In this document: positions 34,777 through 43,353 of the stretch, piece after piece
Position numbering within the stretch: the first letter of the stretch is position 1
Layout of the letters: each line of letters starts with the position of its first letter
Assembly (NCBI GenBank): GCA_902802795.1
Contig: CADCNI010000016.1
Location: forward strand, 1 to 57,291
Direction of reading: 5' to 3'
From: an uncultured Ruminococcus sp.
Lineage (GTDB): Bacteria > Bacillota > Clostridia > Oscillospirales > Acutalibacteraceae
Length of the DNA stretch: 57,291 nt
Position numbers and translations under genes: made by a program
The notes under the pieces: generated by a model
What the model was told of the DNA's origin: nothing
Seen by the model: the letters and a program-made list of their open reading frames with translations, nothing else
Databases searched by the model: none

Positions 34777-35494
34777 GGCGGCGCAGCGGTTTCATGATGT
34801 GGAGGAAAACCTCAAAATCATCCGCGATAGAATGGCGGAGGCGGCGCTGCGATCAGGTCGTTCTCCCGAGGAGATCACGCTGATGGCGGTTACCAAAACC
34901 GTTCCGGCGGAGGTCATCAACCATGCGCTTTCCCTCGGCGTGGACTATATGGGCGAAAACCGCGTGCAGGAGCTTAATGCCAAATATGACGCGCTCGACA
35001 GGGACGGCAAACACATCCATCTGATCGGGCATTTGCAGACCAACAAGGTCAAACAGGTGGTCGGCAAGGTGGAGATGATTCAGTCGGTGGATTCGGCACG
35101 CGTAGCCTCCGCCATTGCCGCCCGAAGCCGCGATCTTGGCATTGTGACAAACGTGCTGGTGGAGGTCAATGTCGGCGGCGAGGAGAATAAATCCGGCATT
35201 TCCACGCAGGCGGCGCAGGAATTGGTGTGTGAAATCAGCGAATACGATGGTATTAATGTACAAGGATTGATGACGATTCCGCCTGCAAATTGTGAAATGA
35301 CACAAACAAGAAGATATTTTGAAGAAATATACAAACTATTTATTGACATTGGCTCAAAAAAAACTCATAATAGTAATTATACAATGCGCTATCTGTCCAT
35401 GGGCATGTCCGCCGATTACGCCGAAGCCATTCTGGAGGGTTCCACCATGGTGCGCGTAGGGACGGCGCTTTTTGGCAGAAGAAATTATCAATAA
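34754..35494 (+). CDS. yggS: YggS-family PLP homeostasis protein
   Basis: This family binds pyridoxal 5'-phosphate and buffers its supply; it has no known catalytic reaction. The 246-residue protein has the PLP lysine in LMAVTKTVPAEVI, GENRVQEL, HLIGHLQTNKVK, VNVGGEENKSG and the C-terminal YLSMGMSADYAEAILEGSTMVRVGTALFG. It overlaps the preceding gene by 23 bases and is followed by sepF, the usual order in Gram-positives. Codons between about 35243 and 35385 are AT-rich (26 G+C in the 100 bases 35281-35380), unlike both flanks, which points to a mosaic gene; the protein is unbroken. Confidence 0.95.
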   Translation: MNTKLLTEAAQRFHDVEENLKIIRDRMAEAALRSGRSPEEITLMAVTKTVPAEVINHALSLGVDYMGENRVQELNAKYDALDRDGKHIHLIGHLQTNKVKQVVGKVEMIQSVDSARVASAIAARSRDLGIVTNVLVEVNVGGEENKSGISTQAAQELVCEISEYDGINVQGLMTIPPANCEMTQTRRYFEEIYKLFIDIGSKKTHNSNYTMRYLSMGMSADYAEAILEGSTMVRVGTALFGRRNYQ

Positions 35495-35514
35495 CATAAA
35501 TGGAGGAACCCGAT

Positions 35515-36042
35515 ATGGCATTCTGGGACAAATTCAGAAACAACCCGCTTACTGACGACGAAGACGATAATGAGGAGTTCAACGATTACGAGGAAGGATA
35601 CGGCGAGGACGGAGAGGAAGAGGAGGACGAGTTTGAAGAAACCGCTCCCCGCGCTGCCGAGCCCGCGCCGCAGACCGCTTCCGCGAGACGGCAGACCTAT
35701 GCTTCCGCACCGCGTTCCGAGACGGCCGCCAGCAACCGTGTGCTGAACATCCACGCGACCGCGCAGCTCCAGGTTGTCATCCGCAAGCCGGAGTCGCTGG
35801 AAGACGCGAGAGAAATTGCGGATCATCTGCTTGAAAGACATACCGTAGTGGTCAATCTGGAATCCACCAACCGCGAGACCGGCAGAAGAATCCTCGATTT
35901 TCTCGGAGGCGTATCCTATGCCAATCACGGCGCGCTGACCAAGGTGGCCAACGCCACGTTTGTTGTGACCCCTTATAACGTCGGACTCATCGGTCAGGAC
36001 GTGCTCACCGAGGTGGAAAACAGCGGCGTATTCTTCGGTTAA
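35515..36042 (+). CDS. sepF: Cell division protein SepF
   Basis: SepF binds FtsZ and anchors and bundles Z-ring filaments at the membrane. The 175-residue protein starts MAFWDKFRNNP, an amphipathic membrane-targeting segment, continues with a strongly acidic linker (about 14-45, Asp/Glu rich) and ends in the SepF core (about 80-170; VVIRKPESLEDAREIADHLL, VVVNLESTNRETGRRILDFL, FVVTPYNVGL). The start at 35515 follows GGAGGAA with normal spacing; an in-frame ATG at 35500 overlaps that site. It sits in the order yggS-sepF-ylmH-divIVA; the usual ylmG between sepF and ylmH is absent. Confidence 0.95.
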   Translation: MAFWDKFRNNPLTDDEDDNEEFNDYEEGYGEDGEEEEDEFEETAPRAAEPAPQTASARRQTYASAPRSETAASNRVLNIHATAQLQVVIRKPESLEDAREIADHLLERHTVVVNLESTNRETGRRILDFLGGVSYANHGALTKVANATFVVTPYNVGLIGQDVLTEVENSGVFFG

Positions 36043-36045
36043 GCC

Positions 36046-36825
36046 GTGAGTGGCGGCTTAGGCAGCGGCAGCAGTGCCGCAGGAGACAGTAACAAGTATT
36101 TTACAGCCATGATGGAGGATGCGGCCGAACTGTGCGAGCGGCGTAATGCCCCTGTGTTTACCGACTTTCTCACCGAAGCCGAACAGGCAGCCGCAGCGGC
36201 GGTCATGCGCCGTGTGAGCGCCAATTATCTGCTGTACGGCGGATATGAGGACGCGGAACGGCGCATGCTGGGAGTGTTTCCTCCTTACGACCAACCGGAT
36301 GGTTCGCTTTTTCCGATGGATTCCGTGACGGCAGAGTACCGCGCGTCGGAAAAGCTCGATCACCGCAGCGTGCTCGGTACGCTGATGGCGCAGGGGATAG
36401 AGCGGAGCTGCATCGGCGACATTCTGACGGAAAACGGCCGCTGTGTGTTTTTCTGCCGCAACACCGTGACCCGTGCGCTTCTCGGAGATATCAATAAAAT
36501 GGGCGGTATCGGTGTGAAGCTGTCGGAGGGGCATGAGGTACCTTTGCCTGCGGCACACAGCTTCAAGGTGATGACGGATACCGTTGCTTCCGCGCGGCTG
36601 GACTGTCTGGTGGCGGCGCTGGCGCGTATCGGCAGGAGTGAAGCGGAACGCCTGATTACGGCAGGGGAAGTCATGATTGATTCCGTACCCTGCAAAAAGG
36701 TTTCTCAGACCGTCCGCGAGGGGCAGAAGATCACCGTGCGCGGAGAAGGAAAGTTTATCATAGACGATATCGGGACAATGACTCGTAAGGGAAGACGGAT
36801 GCTGTCTGCCCGCAAATATTGTTAA
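36046..36825 (+). CDS. ylmH: YlmH-like S4-domain RNA-binding protein
   Basis: YlmH proteins associate with ribosomal RNA through an S4 domain and lie in the division cluster of Gram-positives. The 259-residue protein shows the N-terminal family domain (AELCERRNAPVFTDFLTEAEQ; given here as ERRNAPVFTDFLTEAEQ, and VSANYLLYGGYEDAERRMLGV), the middle part (YRASEKLDHRSVLGTLMAQG) and an S4 domain at about 185-245 (ARLDCLVAALARIGRSEAE, AGEVMIDSV). GTG 36046, three bases after the sepF stop, is the best start available though no clear ribosome site precedes it; coupling to sepF is likely. divIVA follows. Confidence 0.9.
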   Translation: MSGGLGSGSSAAGDSNKYFTAMMEDAAELCERRNAPVFTDFLTEAEQAAAAAVMRRVSANYLLYGGYEDAERRMLGVFPPYDQPDGSLFPMDSVTAEYRASEKLDHRSVLGTLMAQGIERSCIGDILTENGRCVFFCRNTVTRALLGDINKMGGIGVKLSEGHEVPLPAAHSFKVMTDTVASARLDCLVAALARIGRSEAERLITAGEVMIDSVPCKKVSQTVREGQKITVRGEGKFIIDDIGTMTRKGRRMLSARKYC

Positions 36826-36837
36826 GGAGATGGTACA

Positions 36838-37992
36838 GTGCTTACCCTGAATGAAATACGAAACGTCAATTTCAGAAAATCGAATTTCGGCGGCTACCGT
36901 GCCGAGGACGTAGAGGCGTTTATTGACGAGGTGCAGCTTTCCTATGACTCGCTTCTCAAGGAAAACGCCGAACTGCTCAAAAGACTGGAGAGTCTGACCA
37001 GCAAGCTGGAAGAATACCAGAATGAGGAGGACTCCATCCGCAACGCCCTCATGAACGCCCAGAAGGTGGGCGACGCTTCTCTGCGTGACGCAAAGCACAA
37101 GGCGGAGATCATATTGAAGGACGCGACCATCAAGGCGGAGAAGATCGTCTCTAACGCCCAGATCGAAATTCACCGCGAGCGCGACGTGATTGAAAAGATG
37201 CAGCGCGATATCGCGGATTTCAAGGCGCGGCTGCTCAAAGCCTACAAGGAGCACCTCACCCTGATCAACAGCATTCCCAATGACGACATTATGCGGCAGG
37301 ATACCAAGGACGCGGTGGCTTCGGTGCCGATGCTCGACCGGGATACATCTCCTTATGCGGCTCCTTCGCGTCGCGACTACCAGGACGATTATGCTTATCC
37401 CGATAGACGCGGCGGCGACCGTTACGGCAACCGCGGGGATTTTGCGCCGCAGGGCACCGAAGCGGGCTATGACGATTCACGCGGCTATGCCGGAGATGAC
37501 AGAGGCTTTGACACAGGCAGCGACTTCGGGGGCAATGAATTCGGCTCCAATGATTTTAGCGGCAGTGACTTCAGAAACGGTGACTCCCTGCGTACTTCAA
37601 ACGAAAGTGAACCGGTTATGCCCAGAGAACGCATGAACCAGTCGCGCGGCGGTTTCACCGTCAACATCGACGACAGTATGCCCTCCATGCAGACCACTAC
37701 GCTGCCGCCTCCCATACGCGACCAGCAGCAGAAGTATTCCGCTTTTGACAACGCGGCTCCCTCACGAAGCGGCGACCGACAGGGCATCAACAACTTTGAC
37801 CGCACGCCCATCGGTACGCCCATCGGCACTCCCATTGGCGGCGATGACATGAGCGGCTTTGGCATGAGCGGCGACCCGTCCAGTCTGATCGGCGGCGGCG
37901 CAGGCGGCGACGATTTCAGAACACCCGCTTATGACACGGGACGTTCCAATATGCCCGACAGTGACGACAACAGTTTCAGACGGCGTTTTTAA
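36838..37992 (+). CDS. divIVA: DivIVA cell-pole protein
   Basis: DivIVA binds curved membrane and recruits division or pole proteins. The 384-residue protein has the conserved N-terminal domain (about 1-60; LNEIRNVNFRKSNFGGYRAEDVEAF) and coiled coil (about 35-145), then a long, poorly ordered tail rich in Asp, Gly, Ser and Arg including repeated GTPIG units near residues 320-335. The tail roughly doubles the family's usual size. GTG 36838 follows AAGGAGA. It is preceded by ylmH and followed by ileS. Confidence 0.93.
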   Translation: MLTLNEIRNVNFRKSNFGGYRAEDVEAFIDEVQLSYDSLLKENAELLKRLESLTSKLEEYQNEEDSIRNALMNAQKVGDASLRDAKHKAEIILKDATIKAEKIVSNAQIEIHRERDVIEKMQRDIADFKARLLKAYKEHLTLINSIPNDDIMRQDTKDAVASVPMLDRDTSPYAAPSRRDYQDDYAYPDRRGGDRYGNRGDFAPQGTEAGYDDSRGYAGDDRGFDTGSDFGGNEFGSNDFSGSDFRNGDSLRTSNESEPVMPRERMNQSRGGFTVNIDDSMPSMQTTTLPPPIRDQQQKYSAFDNAAPSRSGDRQGINNFDRTPIGTPIGTPIGGDDMSGFGMSGDPSSLIGGGAGGDDFRTPAYDTGRSNMPDSDDNSFRRRF

Positions 37993-38054
37993 CCCGATAA
38001 CGTCCGTCTGATGAGATAGATTGCTATTATTTTTGAAGGAAGGAAAGAATACCC

Positions 38055-40856
38055 ATGAGCCAGGATTACAACAACACGCTCAATCTCCCCGAAACCGAAT
38101 TTCCGATGAGGGGCAATCTTCCCAAGCGCGAGCCGGATATGCTTGCCGACTGGGAGAAAAAAGATATCTACCACAACATGCTCAAAAAGAACGAGGGCAA
38201 GCCGAAGTTCGTGCTGCACGACGGCCCTCCCTATGCCAACGGCGACATTCACCTCGGCACCGCGCTCAACAAGGTGCTCAAGGACTTCATTGTCAGATAT
38301 AAGAATATGGCGGGCTTCAACGCTCCTTTCGTACCCGGCTGGGACACCCACGGTCTGCCCACCGAGCTGAAAGCGCGCAAGGCGGCGGGCTTTGAGAAAG
38401 CCGCCAAGATGAGCGAGCTGGAACTGCGCGCCATGTGCCGCGATTTCGTCAACGGCTACATCGACGACCAGCGCCGCCAGTTCAAGCGTCTGGGCAACGT
38501 CGGCGAGTGGGGCGACCCCTACATCACCATGCTCCCGAAGTTTGAGGAAAAGCAGATCGAAATCTTCGCGGAAATGGCCTGCAACGGCCAGATCTACAAG
38601 GGACTCAAGCCGGTTTACTGGTGTCCCGACTGCCAGACCGCTCTCGCGGAGGCGGAGATCGAATACGCCGAAGACCCCTGCGTTTCCGTGTTTGTCAAGT
38701 TTAAGGTCGCGGATGACCTCGGCAAATTCGAGGCGCTCGGCGTTGACAAGGACAACACCTATTTCGTCATCTGGACGACGACCACATGGACCCTTCCCGG
38801 CAACCTCGCCATCTGCCTTGGCCCGAGATATATGTACAAATTCATCAAGGCGGGCAACGAAGTCTACATCATGGCGGACGGTCTGTATCAGGACGCGATG
38901 AAGGCGGCGGGCATCGAGGAATACGAGGTCATCGGTGAGATGTCCGGCAGCGAAATGGAATACATGAAAGCGCAGCACCCCTTCCTTGACAGAACCTCCC
39001 TCATCATCGTGGGCGATCATGTCACGCTCGAATCGGGTACCGGCTGCGTTCATACCGCGCCCGGCTTCGGTCTGGACGACTTCAACGTCTGCAACAACTA
39101 CCCCGAAATCGGCATCGTGGTGCCGGTGGACGCCAACGGCAAGCTCACCGAAGAGGCGGGGCAGTTCGCGGGTCTTTCCACCGACGACGCCAACAAGAAA
39201 ATCGCCATCCACATGGATAAGATCGGCTGCCTGTTTGCCTCGCAGAAGATCAAGCATAAATATCCCCACTGCTGGCGCTGCAAGAACCCCGTGCTGTTCC
39301 GTGCCACGGAGCAGTGGTTCTGCTCGGTGGACAGCTTCAAGGACAAGGCGGTCGAAGCCATCAACAACGTCAACTGGGTCACCGCGTGGGGCAAGGAAAG
39401 AATCACCCAGATGGTGCGCGACAGAAGCGACTGGTGCATCAGCCGTCAAAGACGCTGGGGCGTGCCGATTCCGATCTTCTACTGCAAGCAGTGCGGCAAG
39501 CCGCATATCAATAAGGACACCATTCTCGCGGTGGCGAAGCTGTTCGGGGAATTCGGCTCCGATGTGTGGTATGCCCGCGAAGCGAAAGACCTTATTCCCG
39601 CCGGAACGGTCTGCGAAAGCTGCGGCTGCGGCGAATTTGACAAGGAAACCGACATCATGGACGTGTGGTTTGACAGCGGCGTGACCCACGCGGCGGTCTG
39701 CGACGTGCGTCCGGAACTCCAATGGCCTGCCGATCTCTATCTCGAAGGCGCCGACCAGTACAGAGGCTGGTTCCAGTCCTCGCTGCTCACCTCAGTGGCG
39801 TGGAGAGGCGTGGCCCCCTACAAGGCGATTCTCACCCACGGCTGGGTGGTGGACGGCAAGGGCGAAAAGATGTCCAAGTCGCTGGGCAACGGCATCCTGC
39901 CTCCCGAAATTGTCGATAAGTTCGGCGCGGACATCCTGCGTCTGTGGGTCGCTTCTTCCGACTATCAGGTGGATATCCGCATCTCCAACGACATTCTCAA
40001 GCAGCTCAGCGAATCTTACAGAAAGATCCGCAACACGGCTCGCTTTATGATCAGCAACCTCTATGACTTCAACCCTGACTGCGACATGGCGCAGATGTGG
40101 GAGCTTCGCCCGATCGACCGCTGGGCGGTCATGAAGCTCAACGAGCTGAACAGAACCTGCCGTCAGGCGTATGATAAGTACGAATTCCATCAGGTTTATC
40201 ACGCTATCATCAAGTTCTGCGTAGTGGATATGTCCAACTTCTACCTCGATGTGGTCAAGGACAGACTCTACTGCGATCATAAATACAGCCTGTCCCGCCG
40301 TGCGGCGCAGACTGTCATGTATATGATTCTTGACGCGATGACCCGCCTTCTCACCCCGATTCTTGCCTATACCTCGGAGGAAATCTGGCAGTATATGCCC
40401 CATACTTCCACCGACGTGAAGGAATCGGTGCTGTACAACGATATGCCGCAGGAAGTCTACGGTGTGGATTGCAGCGAAGCCTTTGAAGCGGAGTGGGACA
40501 AGATTCACGCCATCCGCGACGACGTGCAGCGCGCGCTCGAAGTGGCCCGCAAGGACAAGAAGATCGGCAAGTCGCTCGAAGCGGTCGTCACGCTTTACTG
40601 CGAGGGCGAGCTCAAGGGCTTTGTCGAGTCGGTCAAGGACAGCCTGGAGGATGTGTTCATCGTTTCCGGCGTGAATTTGGTCGAAGGCGCCTGTGACGAG
40701 AATCCCTGCGATGTAGAGGGTCTCGGCGTGTCCGTGGCAGTAGCGGAAGGCGCCAAGTGCGAACGCTGCTGGAAGTACACCGCCGACGTTGGCTCTGACA
40801 ACGAGCATCCCACCCTCTGCCGCCGCTGCGCGGAGGTCGTCAAATCGTTTTGCTGA
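38055..40856 (+). CDS. ileS: Isoleucyl-tRNA synthetase
   Basis: IleRS charges tRNA-Ile. The 933-residue class I synthetase has the HIGH-type motif in PYANGDIHLGTALNK, the editing domain with the family's TWTLPGNLAI and GTGCVHTAPGFG, the KMSKS motif in GEKMSKSLGN, the anticodon-binding domain, and a C-terminal zinc finger (CERCWKY ... CRRCAE). Length fits the bacterial type. GGAAGGAAAG precedes the ATG. Only about 60 bp separate it from divIVA, too little for a T-box leader, so it is probably co-transcribed with the division genes. Confidence 0.97.
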   Translation: MSQDYNNTLNLPETEFPMRGNLPKREPDMLADWEKKDIYHNMLKKNEGKPKFVLHDGPPYANGDIHLGTALNKVLKDFIVRYKNMAGFNAPFVPGWDTHGLPTELKARKAAGFEKAAKMSELELRAMCRDFVNGYIDDQRRQFKRLGNVGEWGDPYITMLPKFEEKQIEIFAEMACNGQIYKGLKPVYWCPDCQTALAEAEIEYAEDPCVSVFVKFKVADDLGKFEALGVDKDNTYFVIWTTTTWTLPGNLAICLGPRYMYKFIKAGNEVYIMADGLYQDAMKAAGIEEYEVIGEMSGSEMEYMKAQHPFLDRTSLIIVGDHVTLESGTGCVHTAPGFGLDDFNVCNNYPEIGIVVPVDANGKLTEEAGQFAGLSTDDANKKIAIHMDKIGCLFASQKIKHKYPHCWRCKNPVLFRATEQWFCSVDSFKDKAVEAINNVNWVTAWGKERITQMVRDRSDWCISRQRRWGVPIPIFYCKQCGKPHINKDTILAVAKLFGEFGSDVWYAREAKDLIPAGTVCESCGCGEFDKETDIMDVWFDSGVTHAAVCDVRPELQWPADLYLEGADQYRGWFQSSLLTSVAWRGVAPYKAILTHGWVVDGKGEKMSKSLGNGILPPEIVDKFGADILRLWVASSDYQVDIRISNDILKQLSESYRKIRNTARFMISNLYDFNPDCDMAQMWELRPIDRWAVMKLNELNRTCRQAYDKYEFHQVYHAIIKFCVVDMSNFYLDVVKDRLYCDHKYSLSRRAAQTVMYMILDAMTRLLTPILAYTSEEIWQYMPHTSTDVKESVLYNDMPQEVYGVDCSEAFEAEWDKIHAIRDDVQRALEVARKDKKIGKSLEAVVTLYCEGELKGFVESVKDSLEDVFIVSGVNLVEGACDENPCDVEGLGVSVAVAEGAKCERCWKYTADVGSDNEHPTLCRRCAEVVKSFC

Positions 40857-40868
40857 GGATTTGATTTC

Positions 40869-41369
40869 ATGATAACAACCATTATCGCATTGGTCGCCGT
40901 CGCCCTGCTGGTGGCGGCCGACCAGATCACCAAGCTGCTGATCTCCTCTCACTTTGAAGTAGGGCAGTCCACACATGTTGTCAAAGGACTGCTCGACTTC
41001 ACCTATGTGCGCAACAGAGGCGCGGCGTTTGGCATGTTTTCCGACCAGCGCTGGATCTTTCTCGTCATGACCACGGTGATTATCGCCGGTGTGGTATATC
41101 TGTGGTATAAAGATTTTATCACCCACATCACAGGCAGAATCGCGGCGGTGCTGATCGTGGCGGGCGGCATCGGCAATATGATCGACCGCCTCTGGCTGGG
41201 CTATGTGGTGGATTTCATCGACGTAAGCCCCCTTTTGGACTTTGCCGTTTTCAACGTGGCGGACTGTTGCGTGACGGTGGGAGCGGTCTTCATGGCGGTT
41301 TACATCCTTTTCTTCTTAGACGATAAGAAGCTGGGCAAACAGCCGACCGCCGAAGCAAAGGACGAGTAA
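40869..41369 (+). CDS. lspA: Lipoprotein signal peptidase LspA
   Basis: LspA cleaves signal peptides of prolipoproteins in the membrane. The 166-residue protein has four transmembrane helices and the aspartyl protease motifs: AADQITKLL near the N-terminus, YVRNRGAAFGMF, GGIGNMIDRLWLGYVVDFID and FNVADCCVTVG, which carry the two catalytic Asp residues. It starts 12 bases after ileS and is followed 4 bases later by the RluD-family gene, the common ileS-lspA-rluD order. Confidence 0.96.
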   Translation: MITTIIALVAVALLVAADQITKLLISSHFEVGQSTHVVKGLLDFTYVRNRGAAFGMFSDQRWIFLVMTTVIIAGVVYLWYKDFITHITGRIAAVLIVAGGIGNMIDRLWLGYVVDFIDVSPLLDFAVFNVADCCVTVGAVFMAVYILFFLDDKKLGKQPTAEAKDE

Positions 41370-41373
41370 CGGC

Positions 41374-42306
41374 ATGGAAAAAATGAATTTCATAGCGGAA
41401 CAGGACGGCGGGCGTTTGGATAAAACACTCGCCGTCCTTATACCCGGACAAACGCGCTCCTATCTGCAAAAGCTGATCGAGCAGGGATTGGTGACGGTCA
41501 ACGGCAACCCTGCTGACAAAAAGACCAAAGTGTCGCCGGGCGACGAGATTGAAGTCACGCTGCCCGATGTGACCAAGCTGGAAGTGGAGCCGGAAAACAT
41601 TCCTCTTGACATCCCCTATGAAGACGACGATCTGCTGGTGGTCAACAAACCCAAGGGCATGGTGGTGCATCCGGCGGCGGGGCATGACGGCGGCACGCTG
41701 GTCAACGCGCTGCTGTACCACTGCGGCGGTTCGCTGTCCGGCATCAACGGCGTGGAACGTCCCGGTATCGTCCACCGTATCGACATGATGACCAGCGGAC
41801 TGCTGATTGTCGCCAAGAACGATTTTGCCCACCGCTCGCTGGCGGAGCAGATCAAGGAACACAGCTTTACCAGGCGGTACGAAGCCGTGGTAGTCGGCAA
41901 TCTCCGGGAGGACAGCGGCACGGTGGACGCGCCCATCGGACGACACCCCACCGACCGCAAGAAAATGGCGGTCACCGACAAAAACAGCCGCAGCGCCGTG
42001 ACGCATTACGAGGTATTGCAGCGGTTTGCCGTCAGCGGCGGGGCTTACACCCATGTGCGGCTGACGCTCGAAACGGGGCGTACCCACCAGATCAGGGTGC
42101 ATATGGCCTATATCGGACATCCCGTGGTCTGCGACCCGGTTTACGGCGGAGCTAAGCAGCAGTTTGCCTGCTGCGAGGGGCAATGTCTGCACGCGCGGGA
42201 GATCGGATTTGTCCATCCACGAGACGGAAGATATCTTCATCTCACAAGCGAACTGCCGCCTTACTTCCATGCTGTTTTGCATAAATTAAATAAGATGGTG
42301 CAATAA
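41374..42306 (+). CDS. RluD-family ribosomal RNA pseudouridine synthase
   Basis: The protein converts uridines to pseudouridine in large-subunit rRNA; the exact target is not fixed by sequence. The 310-residue protein has an N-terminal S4 domain (about 12-75; GRLDKTLAVLIPGQTRSYLQKL), then the catalytic core with VVNKPKGMVVHPAAGH, PGIVHRIDMMTSGLLIVAK (catalytic Asp in HRID) and LETGRTHQIRVHM. Length is normal. It is the last gene of the cluster; no clear terminator follows. Confidence 0.94.
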   Translation: MEKMNFIAEQDGGRLDKTLAVLIPGQTRSYLQKLIEQGLVTVNGNPADKKTKVSPGDEIEVTLPDVTKLEVEPENIPLDIPYEDDDLLVVNKPKGMVVHPAAGHDGGTLVNALLYHCGGSLSGINGVERPGIVHRIDMMTSGLLIVAKNDFAHRSLAEQIKEHSFTRRYEAVVVGNLREDSGTVDAPIGRHPTDRKKMAVTDKNSRSAVTHYEVLQRFAVSGGAYTHVRLTLETGRTHQIRVHMAYIGHPVVCDPVYGGAKQQFACCEGQCLHAREIGFVHPRDGRYLHLTSELPPYFHAVLHKLNKMVQ

Positions 42307-42362
42307 ATTTTGCCGCGATTGTAGATTTTTCGATTCACGGTGGAAAATTCACTCGATTTACC

Positions 42363-42394
42363 TTGACAAACGGCGGCAAATGGTAGATGATATA
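42363..42394 (+). promoter_or_regulatory. Probable promoter and leader hairpin before the transketolase pair
   Basis: TTGACA at 42363 is followed at 19-20 bp by TGATATA. A hairpin, GCGGAC (42417-42422) with GTCCGC (42444-42449), lies in the leader before AGGAGG and the ATG. The -10 spacing is not ideal. Confidence 0.4.
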
Positions 42395-42492
42395 CATTGG
42401 ACTGTATCATAAACAGGCGGACTGGGCGGGACAAGCCGGGTTCGTCCGCATTGACATACGTTGCGCAGCAACAATATTTAGGAGGCAGACAC

Positions 42493-43338
42493 ATGGATTT
42501 CAGCGAGAAGAAGCAGCTTTCCTTGAAAGCCTGTAAGGTCAGACAGCACATTATCGAAGGCACATTCAACGCCAAGAGCGGTCATCCGGGCGGATCGCTT
42601 TCCGCAGCGGATATCATTACATATCTTTATTTCAAGGAAATGCGGGTGGATCCCAAAAATCCGAAATGGGAAGACAGAGACCGCTTTGTGCTTTCCAAGG
42701 GTCATGCCGCTCCCGCGCTTTACGGCGCGCTGGCTGCCAAAGGCTTCTTCCCGGAGGACGAGATCAAAAACCTCCGCAAACCCGCCAGCTTTTTGCAGGG
42801 TCACCCCGATATGAAGGGCGTACCCGGCGTGGATATGTCCACCGGTTCCCTCGGACAGGGCGTTTCCTGTGCCGTGGGCATGGCGCTGGCCGGCAAGGTC
42901 GCGGGCAAGGATTACCGCGTGTATGCCGTGCTGGGTGACGGCGAGATTCAGGAAGGGCAGGTCTGGGAGGCAGCGATGTTTGCCGCTCACAAGAAGCTCG
43001 ACAATCTCACCGTTTTCATTGACAACAACAATCTCCAGATTGATGGCACGATGGACGAGGTCAATTCTCCTTATCCCATCCCCGAAAAATTCGAGGCGTT
43101 CGGCTGGCACACCGTAGAGATCGACGGTCACGATTTTGACCAGATCGAAAAGGCGGTCGAAGAAGCCAAGAGCGTCAAGGACAAGCCCACCGCTGTAATC
43201 ATGCACACCGTCAAGGGCAAGGGCGTTTCCTTTATGGAAGATCAGGTCGGCTGGCACGGCGTAGCGCCCAACGCGGAGCAGTACGAGAACGCCATGAACG
43301 AGCTGAAAGCACAGTACAGCGCTCTGGAAGCGGAATAA
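42493..43338 (+). CDS. Transketolase, N-terminal subunit
   Basis: Transketolase moves two-carbon units between sugar phosphates in the pentose phosphate pathway; here it is split into two genes. This 281-residue half carries the thiamine diphosphate-binding fold with GHPGGSLSAADI, SKGHAAPALY, DMSTGSLGQG and the TPP motif GDGEIQEGQVWEA through NNN. The start at 42493 follows TTAGGAGGC; an upstream in-frame ATG at 42397 lies in the leader. The C-terminal half starts 15 bases after the stop. Split transketolases are common in Clostridia. Confidence 0.94.
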   Translation: MDFSEKKQLSLKACKVRQHIIEGTFNAKSGHPGGSLSAADIITYLYFKEMRVDPKNPKWEDRDRFVLSKGHAAPALYGALAAKGFFPEDEIKNLRKPASFLQGHPDMKGVPGVDMSTGSLGQGVSCAVGMALAGKVAGKDYRVYAVLGDGEIQEGQVWEAAMFAAHKKLDNLTVFIDNNNLQIDGTMDEVNSPYPIPEKFEAFGWHTVEIDGHDFDQIEKAVEEAKSVKDKPTAVIMHTVKGKGVSFMEDQVGWHGVAPNAEQYENAMNELKAQYSALEAE

Positions 43339-43353
43339 GGGGAGGTTTTACAA

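Noticed and set aside
37993-38054. T-box leader before ileS
   Set aside because: Only 62 bp lie between divIVA and ileS, too short for a T-box with its terminator.
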